Positions 26,944 through 36,340 of a stretch of 64,000 nt of DNA are shown one piece after another. The notes under the pieces were generated by a model that saw only the letters and a program-made list of their open reading frames with translations, was not told the DNA's origin and made no database searches. This DNA is from Actinorhabdospora filicis. GTDB lineage: Bacteria; Actinomycetota; Actinomycetes; Mycobacteriales; Micromonosporaceae. Position 1 is the first letter of the stretch. Each line of letters starts with the position of its first letter. The stretch spans positions 1,087,379 through 1,151,378 of the forward strand of contig NZ_BSTX01000002.1 of the NCBI RefSeq assembly GCF_030269765.1. Reading direction: 5' to 3'. Both the position numbers and the translations under genes were made by a program.

Positions 26944-28239
26944 ATGCCACAACCCCGCACCACCCTGGCCGTCCTGCTCACCGGCGTCTTCATCCTCGGC
27001 GCCAACACCACCCTGGCCGCCGTCGCCCTCCCCGCCATCGCCACCGACCTCCACCTCACCGGCTCCACCCAGATGTGGATCGTCAACGCCCACCTCATCG
27101 CCTTCACCGCCGTCCTGCCCGCCGCCGGGCGCCTCGGCGACCACCGCAGCCCCAAGCGCCTCCTCACCACCGGCCTGGCCCTGTTCACCCTCACCGCCAC
27201 CGCCGCGGCCCTCGCCCCCGGCGGGACGTGGCTGATCACCGCGCGCGTCCTGCAGGGCGCCGCCGCGGCACTGGCCACCCCGCAGGCCCTGACGATCCTG
27301 GCCCGCACCCACCCCGCCGCCCGGCGCGGCCGCGCCTTCGGGGTGTGGGGAGCGGTGGCCGGGCTGGCGGTGGCGGCCGGTCCGTCCCTGGGCGGCGCGG
27401 CCATCGGCGCCGCCGGATGGCGCGCGGCCTTCGCGGGCCTGGCCGCCACCGCCGCCCTGGCCGCCCTGCTGGGGGCGCTGCTGCTCCCGGCGACCCCGCC
27501 CCCACCTGTCACGCCACGTGCCAAGGGCGTCGCCCGGATGCTGCTGCGCACACCGGGATTCGTGCTCATGGCCGCCGTCTCGGCGGCCCTGTCGACGGCC
27601 GTGGCGGCGATGGTCCTGCTGACCACCGGGCACCTCCAGGCCGCCGACGGGCTCTCCCCCGCCACAGCCGGAGCCCTGGTGGCCATCGGCCCGGCCGTCT
27701 CGGTGCCCTTCGCGCCCCTGTCGGGACGCCTCACCGACCGCCGCGGCCCCCTCCCGCCACTGCTGGCCGGACTCGCCCTGATGATCGCCGGGCTGGCCGG
27801 GCTGGCCACCGGACTGGGCTCCACACCGATGACGATCGCCTCCATCGCGGTCTTCGGCGTCGGCATGGGCGTGGTCTTCGCCCCACCGGGAACCCTCGCC
27901 TTCGCCCTCGTCCCCGCCGGCGCCGCCGGAGCCGCCGGCGGCGCCCTGACCACCCTGCGCACCCTCGGCTCGACCCTGGGCGCGGTCACCGTGAGCACCC
28001 TGCTGACCCGCACGCTGCCCGGCGGCGTCCTGGCCGCCGACCCCGAACACACCCCGGCCATCTCGGCGGCCGTCCGCGCCGCCTTCGCCGTACCCTTGGC
28101 CGCACTGGTCCTGGCCGGGCTGGCCTGCCTGCTGATCCGGCGACGGCTCGATGGTGTGCCTGATCACCCCGGTTCTTCACACGTCTTCGCGCGCCCCTCG
28201 GCGCCCCCGGTGTCCGCGTCGCGACAGTCACCGCGCTGA
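26944..28239 (+). CDS. MFS drug exporter
   Basis: 431 residues with about twelve membrane segments. AGRLGDHRSPKRLLTTGLAL is the cytoplasmic loop motif and RVLQGAAAALATPQALTILA the motif B/C region of DHA-type multidrug exporters. It is Ala-rich and ends in a polar 30-residue tail. Substrate unknown; the divergent MocR-type gene is the probable regulator. Confidence 0.85.
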   Translation: MPQPRTTLAVLLTGVFILGANTTLAAVALPAIATDLHLTGSTQMWIVNAHLIAFTAVLPAAGRLGDHRSPKRLLTTGLALFTLTATAAALAPGGTWLITARVLQGAAAALATPQALTILARTHPAARRGRAFGVWGAVAGLAVAAGPSLGGAAIGAAGWRAAFAGLAATAALAALLGALLLPATPPPPVTPRAKGVARMLLRTPGFVLMAAVSAALSTAVAAMVLLTTGHLQAADGLSPATAGALVAIGPAVSVPFAPLSGRLTDRRGPLPPLLAGLALMIAGLAGLATGLGSTPMTIASIAVFGVGMGVVFAPPGTLAFALVPAGAAGAAGGALTTLRTLGSTLGAVTVSTLLTRTLPGGVLAADPEHTPAISAAVRAAFAVPLAALVLAGLACLLIRRRLDGVPDHPGSSHVFARPSAPPVSASRQSPR

Positions 28240-28361
28240 CCTGCGCATACACTCCATGGGGCGTGGGTATGACGATCAACGTCACAACGGGTGCCGCGCA
28301 AAGCGCCGGAACGGACGACGTGATGCCATCCTTTCCCCGGTGGACGTCGCGGTACCCGTTA

Positions 28362-28388
28362 GGGAAACATTCAAGCGGCTGCGTCGTT
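28362..28388 (+). promoter_or_regulatory. Candidate SigR-type promoter of rbpA
   Basis: GGGAAA (28362-28367) - 18 bp - GTT (28386-28388). This matches GGGAAT-N18-GTT, the thiol-stress sigma-R consensus, except for one base. In Streptomyces rbpA is a known sigma-R target, so spacing and location agree. Upstream 28240-28361 holds no convincing gene. Confidence 0.5.
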
Positions 28389-28447
28389 ACACCGGACAGA
28401 TGTCGCAGATGTGGCCGTCTTTAGGGTCTTAGAGGGGAAGCCGGTTT

Positions 28448-28789
28448 ATGGGTGAGCGTATGCTGCGCGGCAGCCGTCTCGGCGCGATCAGCTACGAGTC
28501 CGATCGCAACACCGAGCTCGCGCCGCGGCAGACCAGGGATTACGTCTGCGAGCGCGGGCACCGTTTCGAGGTGCCCTTCGCCGTGGACGCCGAAGTTCCG
28601 TCGACGTGGGAGTGCCGCCTGGACGGCACCACCGCCCGGCTGGTGGACGGTTCGGAGCCGGAGGCCAAGTCTGGCAAGCCTCCGCGCACGCACTGGGACA
28701 TGCTCCTGGAGCGCCGCAGCGTCGACGATCTGGAGGAGATCCTCAACGAGCGTCTGGAAGAGGTCCGCGCGCGTCGCGGCAAGGCCTAA
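28448..28789 (+). CDS. rbpA: RNA polymerase-binding protein RbpA
   Basis: 113 residues, the family's usual size. RbpA binds the principal sigma factor and core polymerase and stabilises open complexes. The N-terminal GSRLGAISYESDRNTELAPR and C-terminal sigma-interaction region KPPRTHWDMLLERRSVDDLE match the family. The core domain has VCERGHRFE, but the WECxxC pair seen in Streptomyces is WECRLD here, so one zinc ligand is missing and structural zinc may be absent. ATG has GAGGGGAAG 7 nt upstream. Confidence 0.93.
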   Translation: MGERMLRGSRLGAISYESDRNTELAPRQTRDYVCERGHRFEVPFAVDAEVPSTWECRLDGTTARLVDGSEPEAKSGKPPRTHWDMLLERRSVDDLEEILNERLEEVRARRGKA

Positions 28790-28817
28790 GACGGCCTGAT
28801 TACCCGCTTCCTTCGAC

Positions 28818-28849
28818 GGGGCCGTGGTCACTTCGGTGACCGCGGCCCC
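28818..28849 (+). terminator. Hairpin terminator between rbpA and fxsA
   Basis: A 14-bp stem, with one T-G wobble, closes on a TTCG tetraloop (28832-28835). The 3' arm is followed by TCGTTGT. It starts 29 bp after rbpA and overlaps the end of the convergent fxsA reading frame, whose stop codon lies at 28828-28830. Confidence 0.7.
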
Positions 28850-29367
28850 TCGTTGTCCTCACGGGGGCCGTCGACGATCTCGCCTTCCAGGACCTCACCG
28901 TCGATGACGTCGTGGGGCCCGCTCTCATCGGGCATCCCCGCCTCGGTGCGCACCCGGCGCGGCCCGAACATCGCACCCATCTGCCCCGAGGGCAACCGCG
29001 AGGCCAGCAGCCTCTCGGCCAGCGGCCGCAGCAGCGCCCGCGTCGGCGGGAACACGCACAGCAGCCCCAGGACATCGGAGATGAACCCCGGCACCAGCAG
29101 CCCGATGGCGCCGACGAACGCGATCGTCCCATCGACGATGGTGCGCCCGGGCGGGCGCCCCTCACGGGCGTCCTCGGCATAGGCGCGGAAGGCCTTGGCG
29201 CCGAAGTAGCGCATCAGGCTCGCCCCGGCGAAACCGGTGACCAGCGTCAGCAGGATCGTCCAGCCGATCCCGATCCAGCGCGCGACGAGGATGTAGACGA
29301 CCAGTTCGCAGATCACCAGCAGCGATCCGAACGGGAAGCGGCGCCGCCGCCGGACGGGCCCGGTCAT
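28828..29367 (-). CDS. fxsA: FxsA family membrane protein
   Basis: 179 residues. FxsA proteins are small inner-membrane proteins named from suppression of phage F exclusion of T7 in Escherichia coli. Membrane segments are [20 protein letters not shown], a second one at [14 protein letters not shown], and [20 protein letters not shown] with the conserved PGFxxDxxG. The acidic tail (about 135-179) is longer than in enteric FxsA. It overlaps the next gene's start by 4 bp; the fxsA-ppm-lnt order beside rbpA is a recurring actinomycete block. Confidence 0.88.
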   Translation of the reverse strand: MTGPVRRRRRFPFGSLLVICELVVYILVARWIGIGWTILLTLVTGFAGASLMRYFGAKAFRAYAEDAREGRPPGRTIVDGTIAFVGAIGLLVPGFISDVLGLLCVFPPTRALLRPLAERLLASRLPSGQMGAMFGPRRVRTEAGMPDESGPHDVIDGEVLEGEIVDGPREDNEGPRSPK

Positions 29368-30152
29368 CGCCGCGCCTTGTCCTTACCGCCGAACAGCGAC
29401 GCGACCTGCCCCGCACGGTGCTTCACACCCCACGAACCCACCCGCAGCAGCGCCTCGCGCACGATCGAGCCGCCCATCTTGGACGCGCCGCGCTCGCGCT
29501 CGGCGAAGGTGATGGGGACCTCCACCACCCGCAGGCCCGCGCGCACCGCCCGCCAGGTGAGGTCGATCTGGAAGCAGTACCCGGCCGAGGCCACCGTGCC
29601 CAGGTCGAACTTGTCGAGGGCGTCCAGGCGGTAGGCGCGGTACCCGGCGGTGGTGTCGCGCACCGGCACGCCCAGCAGGATGCGGGTGTAGAGGCTGCCG
29701 CCGCGCGACAGCAGCAGCCGGTGGGCCGGCCAGTTGACGACCTTGCCGCCGGGGACGTAGCGGGAGCCGATGACCGCGTCGGCCTCGCCCAGGGCGTCCA
29801 GGAGGCGGTGGAGCTGCTCGGGGGCGTGGGAGCCGTCGGCGTCCATCTCGACCACGACGTCGTAACCGTGCTCGCGGGCCCAGGCGAAACCGGCCAGGTA
29901 GGCCATGCCCAGGCCCTCTTTCCCGGCCCGGTGCAGCACGTGGACGTTGGCGTCGGCGGCGGCCAGGCCGTCGGCGATGTCGCCGGTCCCGTCGGGGCTG
30001 TTGTCGTCGGCGACGAGGATGTGCGCCACCGGCACCGCCGCGCGCGTGCGCGCCACGATGGACTCGACGTTGTCCTTCTCGTTGTAGGTGGGGATGATCA
30101 CCAGGACCTTGCCGATGCGCGGATAGTCCTCACCGGCCGGTGTGGTCGTCAC
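29364..30152 (-). CDS. ppm1: Polyprenol-phosphate mannosyltransferase (GT2)
   Basis: 262 residues of the GT2 fold. It transfers mannose from GDP-mannose to polyprenyl phosphate, giving the donor for lipoglycan and protein mannosylation. [18 protein letters not shown] is the nucleotide strand, [17 protein letters not shown] and [15 protein letters not shown] contain the two aspartate motifs, and [16 protein letters not shown] is the Dpm1 signature. The catalytic domain is separate from lnt, which lies 21 bp upstream, unlike the fused mycobacterial Ppm1. Confidence 0.9.
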   Translation of the reverse strand: MTTTPAGEDYPRIGKVLVIIPTYNEKDNVESIVARTRAAVPVAHILVADDNSPDGTGDIADGLAAADANVHVLHRAGKEGLGMAYLAGFAWAREHGYDVVVEMDADGSHAPEQLHRLLDALGEADAVIGSRYVPGGKVVNWPAHRLLLSRGGSLYTRILLGVPVRDTTAGYRAYRLDALDKFDLGTVASAGYCFQIDLTWRAVRAGLRVVEVPITFAERERGASKMGGSIVREALLRVGSWGVKHRAGQVASLFGGKDKARR

Positions 30153-30173
30153 GAATTCCCCTCCAGGTTCATC

Positions 30174-31778
30174 TCACGCCGAGGTGCCCACGCGGCGGCG
30201 GCGCAGCACGACCGCGGCCACCACGATCGCCACCGCACCGGCGGCGATCAGCAACTCTGGAAGCATACCGAGCAGGTGAGCGGGGGTGACGCCGTCACCG
30301 AGGCGCACCGCGCGCGACATCGCCGCCCGCGTGTTGAACTCGGTGGCCTCGTGCACCGTCCCGTCGGCGTCGACGTAGGCCGACACGCCCACCGTGGACG
30401 CCATCAGGGCGCTGCGCCCGTGCTCCACCGCCCGCAGCCGCACCATCGCCAGCTGCTGCTGGGCCTCGGCGTTGTTGAAGGTGGCGTTGTTGGTCTGCAC
30501 CGCGATCAGCTCCGCGCCGGTGTCGACGGTCTCGCGGACCACGTCGTCGAAGGCGATCTCGTAGCAGATCACGTCGCCGACCTTCACCCCGCCGATGTCG
30601 ACCACGCCCGGCTCGGTGCCCGGGGCGAAGTTGCCGGCGATCTTGACCTTGTCGGTGATCTTCTCCACCAGGTCCCGAAACGGCACCTGCTCCACGAACG
30701 GCACCAGGTTGCGCTTGACGTAGCCCACGCGCGGCTCCTGACCGGCGTAGACCACCAGCCCGGAGTTCCGCGAGCGCCCGTCGGGGCCCTTGACCAGCGC
30801 GCCCACCAGGATCGGCGCCTTGATGACCGCCGCGGCGTTGTCGATGATCGCCTTGGCGTCGAGGTTGCGCACCGGGTCGATGTCGGAGGAGTTCTCCGGC
30901 CAGATCACCAGGTCCGGCTGCGGCTCGCTACCGCGCGCGACCCGCCCGGCCAGCTCGATGGTGGCCTCGGCGTGGTTGTTGAGAACCTGCAGCCGCTGCG
31001 CGTTGAAGTCCAGGCCCAGGCGTGGGACGTTGCCCTGCACGATCGCCACTACCGCCTCACGCCCACCCGGCGTCGAGGTCGGCACCACCAGCCCCGCCAG
31101 GACCAGCAGCACCGCCGCGGCGGCGAACGCCGTCACCTTCCCCCAGCCGATGTGCCGCCACCGCCACACCGCGCACAGCAGCAACCCGCCCGACAGGGCC
31201 GTCACGAACGTCACCAGCGGCGCGCCGCCCAGCCACGCGAAGGCCAGCAGCGGCGAATCGGCCTGCGCGAAGGCCAGCCGCCCCCACGGGAACCCGCCGA
31301 AGGGGAACCGGTCGCGCACCGCCTCCATGCCCACCCACAAGGCGGCCGTACCCACCGGCCACGTCCAGTGCCAGCGGTCGAAGACCCGGCCGCCACCGGC
31401 GGTGAAGGCACCCAGCATCCCCACGAACACCGCCTGCAGGGTCGCCAGCAGCAACCACGGCCAGGCGCCCACCTGCGTACCCGTCCAGTCCAGCAACGGC
31501 ACGAACAGCGCCCAGCCGGCCACCGTGCCCAGCCCGAAACCGGCCCAATGCCGCTGCCGGTGCACCGCCGCGCCCAGCCCCGCCACGCACAACGGCGCCA
31601 GCCACCACAGCCCGATCGGCGGGAACGACAGCCACAGGCCCAGGCCCGATACCAGCGCCAGGCCGTAGGCGACCGGCAGACGCAACCGCGCGCGTCCCCT
31701 CCGGTCGCGCCCGCGCCACCACGGCCCGGCCGCTTCAGTTGCCGTGACCGTGCCCGGATCCACAGACGTGGCCGCCAC
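30174..31778 (-). CDS. lnt: Apolipoprotein N-acyltransferase
   Basis: 534 residues from the chosen GTG. N-terminal half: about six membrane segments. C-terminal half: nitrilase-fold periplasmic domain with the catalytic triad Glu in VIWPENSSD, Lys in YVKRNLVPFVEQ and Cys in VICYEIAFDD, then a last membrane helix. It N-acylates lipoproteins at the outer face of the membrane. The frame extends to a TTG at 31817; I chose GTG 31778 because GGGAG lies 5 nt upstream. It precedes ppm and fxsA in one transcription unit. Confidence 0.9.
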   Translation of the reverse strand: MAATSVDPGTVTATEAAGPWWRGRDRRGRARLRLPVAYGLALVSGLGLWLSFPPIGLWWLAPLCVAGLGAAVHRQRHWAGFGLGTVAGWALFVPLLDWTGTQVGAWPWLLLATLQAVFVGMLGAFTAGGGRVFDRWHWTWPVGTAALWVGMEAVRDRFPFGGFPWGRLAFAQADSPLLAFAWLGGAPLVTFVTALSGGLLLCAVWRWRHIGWGKVTAFAAAAVLLVLAGLVVPTSTPGGREAVVAIVQGNVPRLGLDFNAQRLQVLNNHAEATIELAGRVARGSEPQPDLVIWPENSSDIDPVRNLDAKAIIDNAAAVIKAPILVGALVKGPDGRSRNSGLVVYAGQEPRVGYVKRNLVPFVEQVPFRDLVEKITDKVKIAGNFAPGTEPGVVDIGGVKVGDVICYEIAFDDVVRETVDTGAELIAVQTNNATFNNAEAQQQLAMVRLRAVEHGRSALMASTVGVSAYVDADGTVHEATEFNTRAAMSRAVRLGDGVTPAHLLGMLPELLIAAGAVAIVVAAVVLRRRRVGTSA

Positions 31779-32224
31779 AGGCGCTCCCGCGTGTCGTTGA
31801 GGTGAAGGGTCCAGCAAGTATCACCGACGCCCGCCGGATACGGCGAAGGGGCGTGGCAGCCACCACGCCCCTCGCGTTCCCAGGCCCTTTCGGCGGGTGA
31901 TCGACGCACGTCACACGACACGACCTTCGGACCAATTCGGAACCGGCCGGCTGCCAAACCCCGAACTGTTGTCTACTGGCCGATCGCGCGACCTGCGATC
32001 CTCACCTCACGGCGACCGTCTCGCACCGCCCCGCCGACCCCCGCGCGCTGAGCCTGGCCGCCGGCGGTGATGCGGCCGACCACCACCGATTGCCCAGTCT
32101 GCGAAGGAACGAAGCGAGCCGAGCCGCCCCCGATTACGGACAAGGCAACGGTAAGGCGTCCCATACGGGGGCTGTCAACCGGGTCCGGGAAATCCACCCG
32201 AGATTGACACCCGCCACACCCGTC
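31779..32224. other. 446-bp intergenic region upstream of lnt
   Basis: No gene is supported. A 10-bp hairpin (arms 31847-31856 and 31863-31872) precedes lnt and, on the minus strand, has CCCCTT after it; it could terminate the lysine operon or lie in the lnt leader. A TTGACA at 32178-32173 on the minus strand is followed 17 bp on by CTTACC (32155-32150), a candidate promoter for the lnt unit. A 74-codon frame (31973-32197, minus) has no recognisable features. Confidence 0.5.
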
Positions 32225-33619
32225 TCACACCCCACCCAGGCACCCCGCCAGCAACCGCGCCGCCGCGCCCGGCAGCACCTCCGCCAGCAGACCCGCCGCC
32301 GCCAGCACGTACCGCGCGTCCACCGTCACCGACGGCGACACCGGCAACGGCCACCCACCGGCCCCATCGGCGATCGCCGAGCGCACCACGCCCACACCAC
32401 GACCCGCCCGCGCGTGCCGCAACGCCCCACCCGAACCCACCACCAGGGCCACCTGACGCAGGTCCTTGCCACCCCGAAACGGCCCGTCGGGACCGTCCAG
32501 GCGCTCCCCCCGGGCATGGCGGCGCAACGCCACCGTGATCGCCAAAGCCGCCAGCCGCTCATCGACGGCCGCCTCGGCCCCATCGGCGGGCAGGAACCCC
32601 GGATCGGCCGCCCGGACCGCCACGGCCGCCGCCAGCCCGTCGGCCTCATCGGGGGTCAGCAGCTTCTCCCCCAGGGCCGCCTCGACCACACCGGGGGCGT
32701 TCCAGCGCATCCCCAGATCACCCTCCACCGTCCGCGCCCGCCACTGCGTACCGGCCACCTCCGCGCGCGGGCCCAGCAGCTCGGCGTCCGGCGTCAGCAC
32801 CGAGTACACATCCGTGGTCGCACCCCCCACGTCCACCAGCAGCAGATCACCCCGCCCGGGCACCTCACCGTGGCCGTCAGCCAGCAACTCCACCCCGCGC
32901 AACACCGCGTCGGGAGTCGCCGCGCGCACCATGCGCGTGAACTCCTCCCCCGCCGACAGCCGCTTCCCGGCGATCACATGCGTCAAGAACGCCTCACGCA
33001 GCGCCTCACGCGCCTCCTGCGGCCGCAACCGCCCGATCCGGGGCAGCACGTTGCCCACCGACCGCACGCTCAGCCCCGCCCGCGTGAGGATCCCCTCCAC
33101 CTCCGGCGCGGCCTTCGCGTTGGCCGCCAGCACCACCGGCACCCGCAACCGCGCCTCGGCCCCGGCCGCCTCCGCCAGCTGACGCGCGTGCTCCAGCAGC
33201 ACCGTGGCGTCCCCGCCGTCGGTACCACCCGCCAGCAGGATCGTGTCCGGGACCGTCTCGGCGATGCCCGCGACATCGGCCGCCGACAGCGCCCCCGCGG
33301 CCACCCGCACGATCCGCGCACCCGCCGACAACGCCGCCCGGTGCGCCGCGGTGGCCGTCACCAGGGGCTCATTGCCGATCACCGCGCACGTCAGGCCACC
33401 ACCGGCCGAGGAGCACACCAGCGTCCCCGACACCCCCACACCCGCCGGGAGCCGCGACTCCAGCACCGCCCGGGCCGCCCCCAGCCCCTCCAGCACATCG
33501 GTGCCCACCGTCGTGGGATGGGCCGCGGTGGCGTACAGCTCACCGGTGACCTCATCGACCGCCGCGACCTTGGTGTACGTCGAACCCACGTCGGCGCACA
33601 CCACCGCAGAAGCGCTCAT
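32225..33619 (-). CDS. GlmL/MutL-family ASKHA protein, candidate mutase reactivase
   Basis: 464 residues. VVCADVGSTYTKVAAVDE is the first phosphate loop and LLLVDVGGATTDVYSVL the second, marking the ASKHA ATPase fold; CSSAGGGLTCAVIGNE and LLAGGTDGGD match the methylaspartate mutase accessory protein GlmL (MutL) family. GlmL lies with B12-dependent glutamate mutase genes and is thought to maintain it. Here it sits 4 bp after kal and close to kamDE, so I infer reactivation or cofactor exchange for lysine 5,6-aminomutase. ATG at 33619 with GAAGG upstream. Confidence 0.8.
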   Translation of the reverse strand: MSASAVVCADVGSTYTKVAAVDEVTGELYATAAHPTTVGTDVLEGLGAARAVLESRLPAGVGVSGTLVCSSAGGGLTCAVIGNEPLVTATAAHRAALSAGARIVRVAAGALSAADVAGIAETVPDTILLAGGTDGGDATVLLEHARQLAEAAGAEARLRVPVVLAANAKAAPEVEGILTRAGLSVRSVGNVLPRIGRLRPQEAREALREAFLTHVIAGKRLSAGEEFTRMVRAATPDAVLRGVELLADGHGEVPGRGDLLLVDVGGATTDVYSVLTPDAELLGPRAEVAGTQWRARTVEGDLGMRWNAPGVVEAALGEKLLTPDEADGLAAAVAVRAADPGFLPADGAEAAVDERLAALAITVALRRHARGERLDGPDGPFRGGKDLRQVALVVGSGGALRHARAGRGVGVVRSAIADGAGGWPLPVSPSVTVDARYVLAAAGLLAEVLPGAAARLLAGCLGGV

Positions 33620-33623
33620 GCCT

Positions 33624-34013
33624 TCACGCCTTCGGCGGAACGACCACGGTCCCCGTGGCACTGGTGGCCAGGATCGGCGGATCGCACACCTCCGCCGCCG
33701 ACTCGCCCAGATCCGGGCGGCCACGGCAGATCACGTGCACCGAGAAACTGATCCGCCGCGAGCGCGTGCCGACCTTCGTCAGCACCGCCGTGGTCTCGAT
33801 GACGTCCCCCGCCCGCAGCGGAGCGTGGAACTGCACGTCCGAATACGACGCGAACAGGCCCTCGTCACCGTCGGAGCGGATGCACAACTCGGTGGCCACG
33901 TCACCGAACAACCCCAACCCGTAGGCCCCGTCCACCAGGTTCCCGGCGTAGTGGGCATGGCTGTAGGGGATGTAACGGCGGTGGGTGACGGTCAGTCCCT
34001 CAACGGCGCTCAC
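33624..34013 (-). CDS. kal: 3-aminobutyryl-CoA ammonia-lyase
   Basis: 129 residues, a single hotdog domain. Kal removes ammonia from L-3-aminobutyryl-CoA to give crotonyl-CoA in lysine fermentation. The N-terminal RRYIPYSHAHYAGNLVDGAY matches the Kal type, and FASYSDVQFHAPLRAGDVIE is the hotdog helix-strand. Start GTG overlaps the kamE stop (GTGA), indicating coupled translation. Generic hotdog thioesterases look similar, so the assignment leans on the operon context. Confidence 0.82.
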   Translation of the reverse strand: MSAVEGLTVTHRRYIPYSHAHYAGNLVDGAYGLGLFGDVATELCIRSDGDEGLFASYSDVQFHAPLRAGDVIETTAVLTKVGTRSRRISFSVHVICRGRPDLGESAAEVCDPPILATSATGTVVVPPKA

Positions 34014-34768
34014 GCCACGGGCTCCTTCGGTCGGCTCGCCAGCGCGTGGACGAGATAGGAAGCGACGTCACCGGGAGTGGTGCCGCGCGCGAAGATCCGG
34101 TCGACGCCCAGCTCGCCGGCCATGGTCTCGTCGAAGCGCGGGCCCCCGACGATCAGCAGCGGCCGCTCGGTGGGCCCGAAGGCCTCCCGGAACGCCGCCG
34201 ACATCTCCCTGGTGTTGTGAAGATGCGCGTCGCGCTGGGTCACCACCTGCGACACCAGCACCGCGTCGGCGCCCTCGTCCACCGCCCGGTTCACCAGGTC
34301 CGGCACCGGCACCTGCGCGCCCAGGTTGACCACCCGCAGCTCCCGGTAGTACTCCAGGCCCTTCTCACCCGCGATGCCCTTGATGTTCAAAATCGCGTCG
34401 ATGCCCACCGTGTGCGCGTCGGTGCCGATGCAGGCGCCCACCACCACCAGCTTGCGGCCCAGGTTCTCCTTCACCGCGGTGTTCACCTCCTTGCTCGACA
34501 GCAAGGGGTAGTCGCGCTCGATCACGTTGACCTCGGACAGGTTCACCAGATGGTTCACCGACCCGTACACCACGAAGAACGTGTGCGCGGTGCCCATCTG
34601 CTTGGCATGAACCAGCATCGCCGGGTCCATGCCCATCTTCTGCGCCAGCTGCACCGCCGCGCCCTCGGCGCGCTTGTCGTGCGGCACCGGCAGCGTGAAC
34701 GACACCTGCACCATCCCGTCACCGGTGGTGTCACCGTAGGGACGCACGATCTTGGGACTGTCGCCCAT
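34010..34768 (-). CDS. kamE: Lysine 5,6-aminomutase beta subunit
   Basis: 252 residues. This B12-binding subunit has GTDAHTVGID, where DxHxxG supplies axial His119. Lys130 in NIKGIAGEKG lies 11 residues later, the same spacing as the axial His and PLP-binding Lys of the Clostridium enzyme. Residues about 20-85 form the dimerisation part. With KamD it moves the epsilon-amino group of beta-lysine to C5. The ATG is fused to the kamD stop (TGATG); a GTG one codon earlier is possible. Confidence 0.94.
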   Translation of the reverse strand: MGDSPKIVRPYGDTTGDGMVQVSFTLPVPHDKRAEGAAVQLAQKMGMDPAMLVHAKQMGTAHTFFVVYGSVNHLVNLSEVNVIERDYPLLSSKEVNTAVKENLGRKLVVVGACIGTDAHTVGIDAILNIKGIAGEKGLEYYRELRVVNLGAQVPVPDLVNRAVDEGADAVLVSQVVTQRDAHLHNTREMSAAFREAFGPTERPLLIVGGPRFDETMAGELGVDRIFARGTTPGDVASYLVHALASRPKEPVA

Positions 34769-36336
34769 CACCCTTCACCCCCGTCGAGGATCTCCACCGC
34801 CGGGTTGAAGTAGTCACCCGCACGCTTCTCCACACCGTCCAGGCCGCGCCCGCCATCGGCCGGGCGCTTCATGATCCCGAAGGTGCCCTCGCCGATGGCC
34901 TGCAGCAGACCGTCGTCGCAGATCTTCTCCAGCAACTCCACCGCCTCGCACAGCACCAGATTCGCCCGCGAGTCGATGAACCCGCCCGCCGGCGGATGGA
35001 AGTCCTCGGCCAGCCCACCGCACGCGTTCAGCACGTAACGCACGTTCTGCAGCGCCAGGTCGCGATCCGACAGCCACGGCGTCACCACCGCCTCGGTCAT
35101 CATCCCCACCAGCAGGATCCCCTGCCCGGTCATCGAACCCACCAGGTTGAAGAACCCGTCCAGCAGATAACCCCGGAACACGTCACCGGTCATGTGCTTG
35201 GTCGGCGGCATCCACTTCAGCGGCGCGTCGGGGAACAGCTCCCGCGCCAGCAGCGCGTGCGCCAGCTCCAGCCGGAACGAATCCGGCAGATCCGGGTTGA
35301 TCTCGAAGGCGTGCCCCAGCCCCAGCAGCTCATCGGGCAGCCCCGCCTCATGCGCGAAGAACTCGTTCAGCAACTGCGACACCGTCACCGTGTGCGCCGC
35401 CTCCACCGCGTCGGCGGTGGTCAGGTAGTTGTCCTCACCGGTGTTGATGATGATCCCCGCCCGCGAGTGCACCTGCCGCGAGAACCGCTGGTCCACGAAC
35501 GTCCGGATCGGGTTGATGTCACGGAACAAGATCCCGTACATCGAGTCATTGAGCATCATGTCCAGCCGGTTCAAACCCGCCAGCGCCGCGATCTCCGGCA
35601 TGCACAACCCCGACGCGTAATTCGTCAGCCGGATGTAACGCCCCAGCTCACGCGAGGTCTCATCCAGCGCCGCCCGCATCAGCCGGAAGTTCTCACCCGT
35701 GGCATAGGTCCCCGCGAAACCCTCACGCGTGGCGCCCTCGGGCACATAGTCCAGCAGCGACTGACCCGTCGAACGGATCACCGCGATCACGTCCGCGCCC
35801 GCCCGCGCCGCCGCCTGCGCCTGCGGGATGTCCTCATAGATGTCACCCGTGGCCACGATCAAATAGATCCACGGACGCTGCTGCGGGTCACCGATCTCGG
35901 CGACCATCCGCTCCCGCTCCACCCGCTTGGCGTCCACGACCTCCAGGCCGTGCGAGACCGCCGCCCGCGCGAGCTTGCGCGCCTCGGCGTCCGCACGCCC
36001 GTCGGGAACGGTGAACCGCACCGCCCCCGACGCCGCCTTCTGCGCCAGCGCCACCAGATCCGAATGGCCCTCACTGGCCAGCGCGTGGAACACCGGCGCC
36101 GCCACACCGTGCGCGACACCAACGTCCTCACGCACCGCGTCGACCAGCCGGTTCACCCACGGGATCCCATCCGGATCGGCACCCGCCAGACCCGCCAGCC
36201 GCAGCGTCGCCCGCTCCACCGACACCGTCGTATGACTCCGCGCGATATCGACCACCGGCTGACCCGCGCGACGGGCCAGACCCCTCGCCCGCGCCACCAC
36301 ATCGGCGTCCAAACGCAACCGCGGCTGATGCGCCAC
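34768..36336 (-). CDS. kamD: Lysine 5,6-aminomutase alpha subunit
   Basis: 522 residues, close to the roughly 516 of the clostridial enzyme. This TIM-barrel subunit holds the PLP and adenosylcobalamin faces. Family blocks are visible: DVIAVIRSTGQSLLDYVPEG, YIRLTNYASGLCMPEIAALA, MMLNDSMYGILFRDINPIRT and INTGEDNYLTTADAVEAAHT. Start GTG at 36336 has GGAG 7 nt upstream and lies 4 bp after the amidohydrolase stop; the frame upstream of it is a shadow of that gene. Acts in the cytoplasm with KamE. Confidence 0.95.
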   Translation of the reverse strand: MAHQPRLRLDADVVARARGLARRAGQPVVDIARSHTTVSVERATLRLAGLAGADPDGIPWVNRLVDAVREDVGVAHGVAAPVFHALASEGHSDLVALAQKAASGAVRFTVPDGRADAEARKLARAAVSHGLEVVDAKRVERERMVAEIGDPQQRPWIYLIVATGDIYEDIPQAQAAARAGADVIAVIRSTGQSLLDYVPEGATREGFAGTYATGENFRLMRAALDETSRELGRYIRLTNYASGLCMPEIAALAGLNRLDMMLNDSMYGILFRDINPIRTFVDQRFSRQVHSRAGIIINTGEDNYLTTADAVEAAHTVTVSQLLNEFFAHEAGLPDELLGLGHAFEINPDLPDSFRLELAHALLARELFPDAPLKWMPPTKHMTGDVFRGYLLDGFFNLVGSMTGQGILLVGMMTEAVVTPWLSDRDLALQNVRYVLNACGGLAEDFHPPAGGFIDSRANLVLCEAVELLEKICDDGLLQAIGEGTFGIMKRPADGGRGLDGVEKRAGDYFNPAVEILDGGEG

Positions 36337-36340
36337 TACC

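Noticed and set aside
28256-28432. Small frame (about 58 codons) upstream of rbpA
   Set aside because: It spans the SigR-like promoter and has a basic, low-information product. There is no independent support for translation.
31973-32197. 74-codon frame between lnt and the lysine operon
   Set aside because: No ribosome binding site, no recognisable domain and it contains the candidate lnt promoter. It is treated as intergenic.
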